Shown piece by piece: positions 17,796 through 26,370 of a DNA stretch of 64,000 bases. Origin of the DNA: Nodularia sp034931045. Its GTDB lineage: Bacteria > Cyanobacteriota > Cyanobacteriia > Cyanobacteriales > Nostocaceae. A program made the position numbers and the translations under genes. The first letter of the stretch is position 1; the number at the start of each line of letters is the position of its first letter. The stretch is taken from positions 6,971 to 70,970 of the forward strand of contig NZ_JAYGHH010000025.1 in assembly GCF_034931045.1 (NCBI RefSeq), given 5' to 3'. The notes under the pieces are model-generated. The model had not been told where the DNA came from. It worked only from the letters and a program-made list of their open reading frames with translations, and searched no databases.

Positions 17796-20150
17796 ATGGC
17801 GAAGAAAATAGCACTACTGATAGGAATTAGTGAATATCAGCCAGGATTAGCACGGCTACCCAACGCTGTGAATGATGTTGAGGCAATGCAGCGAGTTTTG
17901 GTAGATTCAGAAAGAGGTGGTTTTGCAGAAGGGGATGTCACAGTGCTGAAAAATCCCCAACGGCAAGACATGGAAAATGCTATTTATCATTTGTACGCCA
18001 ATCGTCAAAAAGATGACTTGGTGCTTTTTTACTTTTCCGGTCATGGCGTGACAGTCGAAAATGGTGATTTTTACTTCTCTACTTCCATAACCCAGAAAAA
18101 TCAAGGAAAATTAGTCCTCCCCACAGCCGTAGCAGCCAAAAGTGTACATGATTGGATGAACCAAAGCAAGTCTAAGCGACTAGTAGTCATTTTAGATTGC
18201 TGCTTTAGTGGTGCTTTTGCCAAGGGTTTGACAGCTAAAGATAGTGGTGCTATTGACCTGCAACAGTACTTAGGAGGTGAAGGAAGGGCAATTCTCACAG
18301 CTTCCACCTCCACACAATACGCGTTTGAGTCTGATGGTTTAGACCTTTCGATTTATACCCATTATCTGGTAGAAGGGATATCGACAGGTGCAGCAGATCA
18401 AGATGGGGATGGTTTGATTGCAGTAGATGAGTTGCATCAGTATGCGAAAAGCAAGGTGCAAGAAGCATCCCCCGCTATGACACCAGAATTGTATCCCCAT
18501 AAAGACGGTTATCGGATTTTTCTGGCGAAGTCGCCCAAAGATGACCCCAAGCTGAAGTATCGCCAGGAATTTGATATTATTGCCTTTGAAGATGAAGGAG
18601 AAATTTCTGAAATTAATCGCTTTTATCTTGATGAGTTGTGGAATCAGTTGGGATTAACTCTTGACGAGGCTAATGGAATTGAGTTTGAGGTGCTGGAACC
18701 TTATCGTAAACGCCAGGAAAAATTGCAACGTTATGAGCAAGCGTTACAGCAGATTACAGAATATCCACTCAGCAACAAACACCGCAAGAGTTTAAAACGC
18801 TTACAAAATATCTTGAATCTGCGAGATCAAGATATAAAGACAATTGAACAACGCGTTTTAGCCCCAAAAGAAGCGAAATATCAGATCCAGCAAAAGGAAG
18901 CCCAAAGATTACGCCAAGAAAAACAAGAAAGAACTGAATATGAGGCTAAACTCTACCGTTATGAACAGGAATTATCTCAGGCAGTTAAAGTTGGGTATCC
19001 TCCAGATGAGTTTGTCCGTAATGGGTTGAAAAAGTTTCAGCAAGATTTAGGACTAAAGAATGAAGATGTAGCATCAATTGAACAACGAATATTTGCGCCA
19101 AAGCAAGTAGAATATGAACGCCAGCAACAGGAAGAGCAAAGATTAAGAGAAAAAGAACAACAGGAAAGAATTGAATATCAAAGACAACAAGAGGAAAAAT
19201 TACGCCGACAACAAGCGGAAAGATTACTTCAAAAACAACGAGAAAGAGAATCATCTAAACCTCCTTCTCCCGCAAGTATTCAAACTCAGCCTTTTGAATT
19301 TGAAACGGCTACCATAACGGTAACAAGTCAAGGTTTTTTAGGGATAGGGAAAAGCTATGATATCAACCGCCGTCGGGGACGCGCCGAGTTTTTTACAGAA
19401 GACTTGGGTAATGGTGTAGTTATAGATATGGTGGCAATTCCTGGGGGTACATTTCTCATGGGTTCGCCAGAAAATGAGCCAAAACGACGTGACTCTGAAA
19501 GTCCCCAGCACAGCGTCACCATTCAACCCTTTTTTATGGGGAAATTTCCTGTTACTCAAGCGCAATGGGCAGCAGTTGCCGCTTTTGATAAAGTGAAGAT
19601 TGATTTAAAATCCGACCCATCTTGTTTTAAAGGTGCTAATCGACCTGTTGAATATGTTTCTTGGAATGATGCAGTTGAGTTTTGCGCCCGACTATCTCAA
19701 AAGACTGGAAAAACCTATCGCTTACCCAGTGAAGCTGAATGGGAATATGCTTGTCGGGCGGGAACAACTACGCCGTTTTATTTTGGTGAGACAATTACCA
19801 CAGACTTGGCTAATTACGACGGAAAATCCACTTATGGTTCTGCACCAAAAGGTGAATATCGAGGGCAAACAACCGATGTGGGAAAATTTCCTGCCAACCC
19901 CTTTGGTTTATATGATATGTGTGGTAATATATGGGAATGGTGTCAGGATGAGTGGCACAAAAATTATAATAATGCACCCGCAGACGGAAGCGCTTGGTTA
20001 ATTGATAATCAAAAACGTATGCTGCGCGGTGGTTCTTGGTTCAACAATCCTGCTATTTGCCGTTCGGCGTGTCGCGACTACGGTCTTGCGGGCAACAGCA
20101 ACTTCAATGTCGGTTTTCGGGTTGCGTGTGCTGCTGCATGGACTCAGTAG
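17796..20150 (+). CDS. Caspase-like protease with coiled-coil linker and C-terminal FGE/C-type-lectin-fold domain
   Basis: 784 residues, apparently cytosolic. Residues 1-230 are a metacaspase-type peptidase C14: V-L-F-Y-F-S-G-H-G holds the catalytic His83, and L-D-C-C-F-S-G-A holds the Cys135/136 pair. A linker (about 250-500) is mostly charged helix. It contains two copies of a module of about 55 residues ending in I-E-Q-R-V-L/I-F-A-P-K, plus an earlier related V-L-E-P element. Residues about 535-784 form an FGE/sulfatase-modifying fold: G-G-T-F-L-M-G-S-P-E-N-E, R-L-P-S-E-A-E-W-E-Y-A-C, M-C-G-N-I-W-E-W-C and R-G-G-S-W-F-N-N-P. The fold is here probably a binding domain rather than an enzyme. 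Its last 40 residues carry a pattern typical of a DGR variable region. Likely an abortive-infection or regulated-death effector. Confidence 0.9.
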   Translation: MAKKIALLIGISEYQPGLARLPNAVNDVEAMQRVLVDSERGGFAEGDVTVLKNPQRQDMENAIYHLYANRQKDDLVLFYFSGHGVTVENGDFYFSTSITQKNQGKLVLPTAVAAKSVHDWMNQSKSKRLVVILDCCFSGAFAKGLTAKDSGAIDLQQYLGGEGRAILTASTSTQYAFESDGLDLSIYTHYLVEGISTGAADQDGDGLIAVDELHQYAKSKVQEASPAMTPELYPHKDGYRIFLAKSPKDDPKLKYRQEFDIIAFEDEGEISEINRFYLDELWNQLGLTLDEANGIEFEVLEPYRKRQEKLQRYEQALQQITEYPLSNKHRKSLKRLQNILNLRDQDIKTIEQRVLAPKEAKYQIQQKEAQRLRQEKQERTEYEAKLYRYEQELSQAVKVGYPPDEFVRNGLKKFQQDLGLKNEDVASIEQRIFAPKQVEYERQQQEEQRLREKEQQERIEYQRQQEEKLRRQQAERLLQKQRERESSKPPSPASIQTQPFEFETATITVTSQGFLGIGKSYDINRRRGRAEFFTEDLGNGVVIDMVAIPGGTFLMGSPENEPKRRDSESPQHSVTIQPFFMGKFPVTQAQWAAVAAFDKVKIDLKSDPSCFKGANRPVEYVSWNDAVEFCARLSQKTGKTYRLPSEAEWEYACRAGTTTPFYFGETITTDLANYDGKSTYGSAPKGEYRGQTTDVGKFPANPFGLYDMCGNIWEWCQDEWHKNYNNAPADGSAWLIDNQKRMLRGGSWFNNPAICRSACRDYGLAGNSNFNVGFRVACAAAWTQ
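20022..20147 (+). other. DGR-type variable region (VR) in the caspase/FGE gene
   Basis: The 3' end codes for residues 743-784. Residues F749, N750, N751, A753, I754, C759, D761, Y762, G763, L764, N767, S768, N769, F770, N771 and V772 all use codons ending in T or C. This is the result expected if AAC/AAT codons of a template were changed only at adenines (AAY to NNY). They alternate with invariant blocks (C-R-S-A, R, A-G and G-F-R-V). The following GGTTTTCGGGTTG resembles the 3' homology block of known variable repeats. No reverse transcriptase or template repeat was found in this window. Confidence 0.6.
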
Positions 20151-20208
20151 CCCTTTAGACTCTTTCCCTCTTGCCCTCTACACTATTTTCTTTTCCCTTC
20201 TTACCGTC

Positions 20209-20223
20209 TCGCGCTTGGCGCGA
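20209..20223 (+). terminator. Short GC-rich hairpin after the caspase/FGE gene
   Basis: TCGCGC (20209-20214) pairs perfectly with GCGCGA (20218-20223) across a TTG loop, starting 58 bases after the TAG at 20148-20150. An A-rich stretch and a long T-run (from about 20230) follow, so it may be a terminator. Its place after a putative variable region also matches the hairpin reported near some DGR targets. Confidence 0.45.
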
Positions 20224-20324
20224 TCAAATATTTTTTTTATTTTTGGATGAGTAATTAACATAATACATAATCCTAGTCATTTAATCAAGTGGTAAGTACC
20301 TCAAACTTAAAAAACGTAATACCC

Positions 20325-20357
20325 AGATCCCCGACTTCTTGAAGAAGTCGGGGATCT
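20325..20357. repeat. 33-bp palindrome, copy 1
   Basis: AGATCCCCGACTTCTT, one G, then its exact complement: a 16-bp perfect stem. An identical copy lies at 20967-20999, and a divergent one at 45933-45964. Such palindromes are common in Nostoc spacers and could act as bidirectional terminators. This copy sits between the caspase gene and the DUF29 gene. The rest of 20151-20502 has no gene. Confidence 0.8.
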
Positions 20358-20502
20358 ATATCGTCAAGGTTTTATGTTTAATTAGGTTGACCTACTTATT
20401 TGTATTTGTAAACAATGGCTAAAAAGTTAAGTCCTCCCAAGTCAGATATATATATTTGTACCCAAACAGAGGAGGAAACGCCATAAAATTCAGTGAAAAA
20501 CT

Positions 20503-20940
20503 ATGAACCCAACCAGCCATGAAAATGATTTTTATGCTTGGACACAACAACAAGCGCATCTGTTGAGACAAAGACAAATACATCAATTAGATTGGCTAAA
20601 AATTGCTGAAGAAATCGAAGATATGGGACGGTCTGAAAAACGACAATTAGCCAGTAGATTAGAAATACTAATTATGCACTTACTTAAATGGCAATTTCAG
20701 CCTAATCTCCGTTCCCGCAGTTGGCAATTAACCATCAAAGAACAACGTCTACGTTTAGAACAACTGCTGCAAGAAAATCCTAGTCTTCAATCCCATCTTA
20801 CCGAAATTATAGACAAAGTTTATCCGTTGGCTACCATCAGCGCCGAAAAAGCAACAGGTTTATCTTTATTTCCGCAAACTTGTTGTTACAGCTTAACAGA
20901 AATTTTATCAGCCGATTTTTTTCCAGAATCAAATAATTGA
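20503..20940 (+). CDS. DUF29 family protein
   Basis: 145 residues, all-helical, with the DUF29 pattern: Y-A-W-T-Q-Q-Q-A-H-L-L-R-Q at the start, L-D-W-L-K-I-A-E-E-I-E-D-M-G, then L-L-K-W-Q-F-Q-P. This family of unknown function is expanded in filamentous cyanobacteria, often with many paralogues. The gene is bracketed by two identical 33-bp palindromes (20325 and 20967). No membrane or catalytic motif. Confidence 0.9.
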   Translation: MNPTSHENDFYAWTQQQAHLLRQRQIHQLDWLKIAEEIEDMGRSEKRQLASRLEILIMHLLKWQFQPNLRSRSWQLTIKEQRLRLEQLLQENPSLQSHLTEIIDKVYPLATISAEKATGLSLFPQTCCYSLTEILSADFFPESNN

Positions 20941-20966
20941 AAAATATCAGCATATCAGTATTATAT

Positions 20967-20999
20967 AGATCCCCGACTTCTTGAAGAAGTCGGGGATCT
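20967..20999. terminator. 33-bp palindrome, copy 2, between convergent genes
   Basis: Identical to 20325-20357. It lies between the convergent DUF29 gene (plus) and hemW (minus), the right place for a bidirectional terminator. A 16-bp perfect stem with a one-base centre is clear from the sequence. Confidence 0.7.
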
Positions 21000-21025
21000 G
21001 ATCCTTAGCGAGGAAAGGTCGTTAG

Positions 21026-22207
21026 TTATCCCAACTTTTCAAACAAATCAGCCAAAACCACATTAGAAAACAAAAACCCTTGGGGATCAGATAAACGCAA
21101 CCTTTCCCCAACCACTTCCGCCCAACCCTTTTCTAAATAAGGCTGTAAACATTGGTGAATCTCTTTTACCTTCCCTTCCCCAAACTTCTGTGCCAACATT
21201 GCCAAACTCACACCCTCAGCCAACCGCAACCCCAACATTAAAGTTTCTAATAATACCTCTTCTGGTGGAGTCACTTCGCAATCAATTACACCCCCAGCTT
21301 TCACCCACTGGTAATACTCCTGAGTTTTGCGTGGACGAGTAAAGCGCTTGCCCTTGATATAACTCGCAGCACCCATGCCAAAAGCATAATAAGGGCGGTT
21401 TTCCCAATAGACTCGATTATGCTGACATTGATGCCCAGGACGAGCATAATTAGAAATTTCGTAATGTTCATAACCAGCACTTGTCAAAACTTGCTGTGCT
21501 GTTTCGTACATTTTGACCGTGGTTTCATCCGTGGGTAAAGGCTGATCCCCTGGTTTGTAGTAACGACCAAAAGCCGTCCCAGCTTCTATGGTAAGGTCAT
21601 AGATAGATATGTGAGTAGGCATTAACGTTACTGCCTGCTTTAAAGAATCCTGCCATTGTTCCAAAGACTGATGCGGCAAACCTGAGATGAGGTCTAAGCT
21701 AAATTCGGCTATTTCTACTTGGTGAATTAAGTCCACAGATGTGAGAATATCTACAACAGAGTGCGATCGCCCCGCAAGCTGCAATAATTCCTGTTGAAAC
21801 GCTTGTACACCCAAACTTACCCGATTTACGCCAACGCTACCATAGCCAGATAAATGTGCTAAATCAAACGTACCTGGGTCTACTTCCATAGAAATTTCTG
21901 CACCAGCAGCAATCCCAAAATGTTTTTCTAGGGTTGCCAATATCCGTTGTAACTGTTCTATAGATAGTAAAGAAGGAGTCCCACCACCAAAAAAAATTGT
22001 TTTCAGAGGTTCACCAGATGCAGCCGTCATGGTAATTTCTTGGCATAGCACCTCTACATATTGAGAGATAGTACCAGATGTTTCACCCCGCAGGCGATCG
22101 CCCACCACAGAAACCGGGAAATCACAATAAAAACACCGCCGTCTGCAAAAGGGAATATGGACATATGCAGAACTGGGAACACCCGAAATATTAACTTTTT
22201 GACTCAT
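21026..22207 (-). CDS. hemW: Radical SAM HemW-like heme chaperone
   Basis: 393 residues. The N-terminal radical SAM motif is C-R-R-R-C-F-Y-C (Cys-x3-Cys-x2-Cys), which binds the 4Fe-4S cluster. F-F-G-G-G-T-P-S and a HemN-type TIM barrel follow. H-N-R-V-Y-W-E-N-R-P-Y-Y-A-F-G-M-G-A-A-S-Y matches HemW, which carries and inserts heme rather than oxidising coproporphyrinogen. It lacks the extra Cys expected for true HemN. The aerobic HemF oxidase is encoded at 41305-42348. The convergent DUF29 gene ends 86 bases away. Cytosolic. Confidence 0.9.
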   Translation of the reverse strand: MSQKVNISGVPSSAYVHIPFCRRRCFYCDFPVSVVGDRLRGETSGTISQYVEVLCQEITMTAASGEPLKTIFFGGGTPSLLSIEQLQRILATLEKHFGIAAGAEISMEVDPGTFDLAHLSGYGSVGVNRVSLGVQAFQQELLQLAGRSHSVVDILTSVDLIHQVEIAEFSLDLISGLPHQSLEQWQDSLKQAVTLMPTHISIYDLTIEAGTAFGRYYKPGDQPLPTDETTVKMYETAQQVLTSAGYEHYEISNYARPGHQCQHNRVYWENRPYYAFGMGAASYIKGKRFTRPRKTQEYYQWVKAGGVIDCEVTPPEEVLLETLMLGLRLAEGVSLAMLAQKFGEGKVKEIHQCLQPYLEKGWAEVVGERLRLSDPQGFLFSNVVLADLFEKLG

Positions 22208-22451
22208 TATGAGAAAGAATTAATTAATTTAACTAAAAATTCAAAACAGCGAAAACAAGCAGTTTTTTGCCAAAAATTTATCGTTTTACAACAAAATAAT
22301 GAAAAATATTAAGAGAAAACACTTTAGTTATAATATTTGCAGATATTCCCTGCTTCAACGCCTAGTGTAAGTCAATATTGATTAATCTCTCTTACCGATG
22401 AAAAATACTTGACTTTATAGGGTCAAACAATCGCAGGAAAACAACAAAACT

Positions 22452-23528
22452 ATGCTTGATGCCATTATCATTATCTCATTCATCCTAGCTGCTGCGGGAA
22501 TAGGGTTCTATAGCATTGAACTACTACCCGATGGTTCCCTAGACACGGTAACAAATTTAGAAGCTTTACGCTTAGTTGTTGCCGTCTTTGCCGCTATTCT
22601 TGGCGGTGCAGTCGGGCTGAGTTTCCAAACGTCATATCGACGCTTAGAAGCACAAGTCCGAGAAATGCCTCTAGAAATGATTTTAACTCGTGCCATTGGC
22701 TTGGTAATTGGGCTACTGTTAGCTAACTTAATGCTGGCCCCATTATTCTTGCTACCTATCCCAACAGATTTTGGCTTTATTAAGCCACTGGTGGCAGTTG
22801 TCGGCAGTATTTTACTGGCGGTTACAGGGATGAATTTGGCCGATACCCACGGACGGGGTTTATTGCGGTTCATTAATCCCAACACTGTAGAGACAATGGT
22901 AGTGGAAGGAACACTAAAACCTGCCAATACCAAAGTTTTAGATACCAGTTGCATTATTGATGGTCGCATTGAAGCCTTACTAGAAACCGGATTTCTAGAA
23001 GGACAAATTTTAGTCCCACAGTTTGTCTTGCAGGAATTGCAGCAAGTAGCCGATGCCAGTAAAGACCAAAAGCGAGTACGGGGACGGCGGGGATTAGAGA
23101 TTCTCAACCGGATAAAAAAAGATTATCCAGACCGCATCTTGATTAACCCCGTTGATTACGAAGATACTGCCACGGTCGATGCCAAATTAGTCCGGTTTGC
23201 CCAAGAAATCAACGGGACACTGCTGACTAATGATTACAATTTATCGAAAGTAGCCAGTGTGCAGAAAGTACCCGTTTTGAATGTCAATGACTTAGTTAAT
23301 GCTGTGCGTTCTACTTACTTGCCTGGTGATAATCTTGACCTAAAAATTCTCAAAGAAGGTAAAGAACCCAGTCAAGGAGTGGGCTACCTAGACGATGGCA
23401 CAATGGTTGTGGTCGAGGAAGGTAGTAATTATGTCGGTGGTGAACTCAGAGTAGTAGTTACGAGTGCTTTGCAAACATCCGCCGGACGAATGATTTTTGC
23501 TAAACCTCAAGCTTCGGCATTAGCGTGA
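22452..23528 (+). CDS. Membrane-bound PIN/TRAM domain ribonuclease-like protein (YacL type)
   Basis: 358 residues. Four hydrophobic segments (about 2-20, 38-58, 78-108 and 112-130) anchor the protein. A PIN nuclease domain follows (about 158-275): D-T-S-C-I-I-D-G-R has the first acidic residues, F-V-L-Q-E-L-Q the second, and L-L-T-N-D-Y-N-L the third. A C-terminal TRAM-like beta barrel (about 290-350, V-G-Y-L-D-D-G-T-M-V-V-V-E) binds nucleic acid. YacL-type proteins are conserved in Gram-positives and cyanobacteria and are presumed RNases; target unknown. Confidence 0.88.
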   Translation: MLDAIIIISFILAAAGIGFYSIELLPDGSLDTVTNLEALRLVVAVFAAILGGAVGLSFQTSYRRLEAQVREMPLEMILTRAIGLVIGLLLANLMLAPLFLLPIPTDFGFIKPLVAVVGSILLAVTGMNLADTHGRGLLRFINPNTVETMVVEGTLKPANTKVLDTSCIIDGRIEALLETGFLEGQILVPQFVLQELQQVADASKDQKRVRGRRGLEILNRIKKDYPDRILINPVDYEDTATVDAKLVRFAQEINGTLLTNDYNLSKVASVQKVPVLNVNDLVNAVRSTYLPGDNLDLKILKEGKEPSQGVGYLDDGTMVVVEEGSNYVGGELRVVVTSALQTSAGRMIFAKPQASALA

Positions 23529-23695
23529 GGTAAATGTCAGGTGCAATTAGAGTTAAATTGTGCAATCGGTGTAGTCAATCTGCACCGATTTTGTTTAGGG
23601 TGAAGTTGGAAAAAAATGGTAACTGGTGTAGTCAGAATAAATAATAACTAGATGATGAATCCAAAAGATTTGGATGATTTTTCATTTAAAGGGCA

Positions 23696-23735
23696 GGCAA
23701 GACTTGTACTGAGCTTGCCGAAGTATGCCCACCCT
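23696..23735. repeat. Nostoc-type GGCAAG/CTTGCC repeat
   Basis: In the spacer after the PIN gene, GGCAAG pairs with a downstream CTTGCC, and an outer GGGCA pairs with TGCCC. It forms a nested hairpin before the convergent VWA gene ends at 23740. It is likely a dispersed repeat acting as a transcript end. Confidence 0.4.
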
Positions 23736-23739
23736 ACGC

Positions 23740-25047
23740 TTAGGAATCTTGTAAAACAGTCTTTGATACCATCCTCGTTTTTTTGAGGTCTGCTTCCGAA
23801 AGTTGTTCCCCAGCTTGCAGACGTGTAGCGGAAGTTTGCAACACTGTGGCTGCACCTTGATCTCCTATTTGTAAGGCGGTTTTAGCAGCTGTTTGTAACA
23901 TTGTCGCTGCACCGGCGCGATCGCCTTGTTGTAATTTTGTTTCGGCTAACTGAGTTTGTCGATACTTAGCTAATGTCAAAATAGACTGCTGCACTGAGGG
24001 ATTGGGTGCAGGTCGATAGGGCTTGACCACATCTGCGTATATCGCTACCATTGGTGAAACTAATCCTTGTTGATTCACGGATGGATCATCGTAGCGAATT
24101 TGTAAATGTCCAATTACCTGTTTACCTTCTGGTAATTGTCCCAGATAAATATTAGCCAGAACCACTCGTTCCATATCTTGCATTAAATCACCCAAACGCA
24201 CGGCAAAGCCTCCGTGAATTTCTGTTTCCACTGGTAACTCAATGGTGTCTGGGGCAACTTGGGCAATGGGTTTAAATTCTGCTAGACGGACATCAGGAAT
24301 AAAAGATAGCAACAGGTAGGCATTGGTGAGCCTCACAGACTGGATGCGCCGCAATAAATGGCGAAACTGGTCTAATGCTTGTTCAGGACGCTCAATGTGG
24401 GCTAGAGTGCCACCACCGGCATCAGCAATTTTTTCTAATAGATTCTGGTTCCAATCATTACCAAAACCCAAAGTATTGATCGTCAGGTTGATTTTAGTTG
24501 CTTTGTGGGCAAATTCTAGACAGCGCTTATTGTCATCTTTGCCAATTTCAAATTTCCAAATCCGTAAACTGCTTTCACCATGACCATCTGTGAGTAAAAA
24601 GGCTTGGGAAACTGCACCTTTTGTCCCTTTCATCAGTTCTGTGATTCCTAGTTGTAAACCTTCAGCAATTGCCGTCCCACCACTAGCCTTGAGTTTCTTT
24701 TTAATCTGGGCTTTAATACCTTCGAGGTCTTGGACTTTCTGGTTAGGGATAATCACTTCTGCTTCCCCGGCAAAGGCTACAACCGAAATGCGGTCGCCGG
24801 AGGTGGGTGTTTCGCCATCACTTGGCTGTAGCCGATCTAATACTTGCTCTACAGCCTGAATGACTGTGGTGATAGGTTGACCATGCATGGAACCACTCTT
24901 ATCTAAAATTAAGCATAAATTGAGTGGCAAATGTTGATCAAATTCACCAGCGAGTGCAGAAATGGAAATAGATAGTTGACGTTGGTTGCTCGATTGAGCC
25001 GCATCAACATTAGTATCATTTAAGGCACAGAGCAGTTGAACTTTCAT
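23740..25047 (-). CDS. VWA domain protein, downstream tandem copy
   Basis: 435 residues. A von Willebrand factor A domain (about 40-220) has the MIDAS signature D-K-S-G-S-M and a later L-L-T-D-G, so it likely binds a divalent metal. The C-terminal half has a beta-rich domain and a helical tail (Q-T-Q-L-A-E-T-K-L-Q-Q-G-D-R-A-G-A-A-T-M-L). It has an insertion H-G-E-S-S-L-R-I-W-K-F-E-I-G-K-D absent from its upstream neighbour. The start ATG overlaps the stop of the paralogue at 25044 by four bases, so the two are one operon and probably translationally coupled. Confidence 0.88.
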   Translation of the reverse strand: MKVQLLCALNDTNVDAAQSSNQRQLSISISALAGEFDQHLPLNLCLILDKSGSMHGQPITTVIQAVEQVLDRLQPSDGETPTSGDRISVVAFAGEAEVIIPNQKVQDLEGIKAQIKKKLKASGGTAIAEGLQLGITELMKGTKGAVSQAFLLTDGHGESSLRIWKFEIGKDDNKRCLEFAHKATKINLTINTLGFGNDWNQNLLEKIADAGGGTLAHIERPEQALDQFRHLLRRIQSVRLTNAYLLLSFIPDVRLAEFKPIAQVAPDTIELPVETEIHGGFAVRLGDLMQDMERVVLANIYLGQLPEGKQVIGHLQIRYDDPSVNQQGLVSPMVAIYADVVKPYRPAPNPSVQQSILTLAKYRQTQLAETKLQQGDRAGAATMLQTAAKTALQIGDQGAATVLQTSATRLQAGEQLSEADLKKTRMVSKTVLQDS

Positions 25048-26300
25048 TGGTGAGGAGTATCTTGCAACACGGTTTTTGAGACAATTCTGGTTTTCTTGCG
25101 ATCGCTATCAGATAAGTCACCACCAGATTGGAGTTGCGTGGCGGAAGTTTGTAACACCGTCGCCGCACCTTGATCCCCCATTTGCAAAGCAGTTTTTGCC
25201 GCAGTTTGGAGCATTGTTGCTGCACCGGCGCGATCGCCTTGTTGCAATTTTGCTTCAGCTAACTGGGTTTGGCGGTACTTGGCTAAGGCCAAAATAGACT
25301 TCTGCACACGAGTATCTATCTGTGGTTGGTAAACCCCACTCACATTGGCATAGACTGGGATATTTTCTGTAAATAAACCCATTTGATTTTGAGCCGGGTC
25401 ATCGTAGCGAATTTGGACATTAGCGATCGCCTGTTTACCTTCTGGCAACTGTCCCAGATAAATATTAGCCAATATCACTCGTTCTGAATCTTTCATTAAA
25501 TCTCCTAAACGCACCGCGAAGCGTCCATCTGCTTCTTGCTGTATGGGTAACTCAATGGTGTCTGGGGCAACCTGGGCAATGGGTTTGAGTTCTGCCAGGC
25601 GGATATGAGGTTTTAAAGACATGAGTAAATAGGCATTGGTTAATGCCACCGTTTGGATGCGGCTGAACAGGCGATTAAACTCGTCTGCTGCTTGTTCCGG
25701 TTTTTGAATGTGGGACAGACTACCTAAGCCAGCATCAGCGATTTTTTCTAAAACATCCTGATTCCATTTGTCACCAAATCCTAACGTGTTCAACGTCAAA
25801 TTATAGCCAGTGGCCAGTTGAGCAAACTTCAAACAACGTTGATTATCACCGTGTTCATTTTCGCCATCAGTTAATAAAAAGGCTTGAGAAACAGTTTCTT
25901 TTTTTCCCTTGGCTAATTCCTCAATTCCCAAACGTAAACCTTCATCAATTGCTGTCCCACCGTCGGCGGTGAGGCTGTTAATTTGTTTTTTAATTCTTTC
26001 TGGGTTGGCGATGCTTTGATTAGGGACTAAGACTTTGGCACGGTGATCAAAAGCTACAACACTGAGGCGATCGCCAGGCTTAAGTTTATCTACCAGACCA
26101 ATAGCGGCTTGCTTCACAGTTTCTAAAGGCCGCCCGTGCATCGAACCACTATGATCGAGAATTAAACATAAATTCAGGGGAATATTGCGGTCTTGAATTT
26201 CCGCGATCGCCGAAATTGATATTGCCAACTGACGTTGACTGCTCGATTGATGCGCGTCCAAATTACCATCATTCAAGGTAGGCTGCAAATTGACCTTCAT
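25044..26300 (-). CDS. VWA domain protein, upstream tandem copy
   Basis: 418 residues, close paralogue of the gene at 23740-25047 over its full length, starting M-K-V-N-L-Q-P-T-L-N-D-G. MIDAS is D-H-S-G-S-M-H-G-R with a later L-L-T-D-G-E-N-E-H. The C-terminal half has the same helical tail with the A-A-T-M-L-Q-T-A-A-K-T-A-L-Q block. The pair probably arose by duplication. VWA proteins usually form protein complexes; no AAA-type partner is adjacent. Confidence 0.88.
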   Translation of the reverse strand: MKVNLQPTLNDGNLDAHQSSSQRQLAISISAIAEIQDRNIPLNLCLILDHSGSMHGRPLETVKQAAIGLVDKLKPGDRLSVVAFDHRAKVLVPNQSIANPERIKKQINSLTADGGTAIDEGLRLGIEELAKGKKETVSQAFLLTDGENEHGDNQRCLKFAQLATGYNLTLNTLGFGDKWNQDVLEKIADAGLGSLSHIQKPEQAADEFNRLFSRIQTVALTNAYLLMSLKPHIRLAELKPIAQVAPDTIELPIQQEADGRFAVRLGDLMKDSERVILANIYLGQLPEGKQAIANVQIRYDDPAQNQMGLFTENIPVYANVSGVYQPQIDTRVQKSILALAKYRQTQLAEAKLQQGDRAGAATMLQTAAKTALQMGDQGAATVLQTSATQLQSGGDLSDSDRKKTRIVSKTVLQDTPHQ

Positions 26301-26370
26301 AACCGAAAATTCCTATTGAGCATATTTATATAAATAACTTCAAAACGCCACGTCAGCACTACGGAAAAAT

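Noticed and set aside
21026..22207. Anaerobic coproporphyrinogen oxidase HemN
   Set aside because: The H-N-R-V-Y-W block and sequence length fit HemW; a HemF oxidase is encoded separately.
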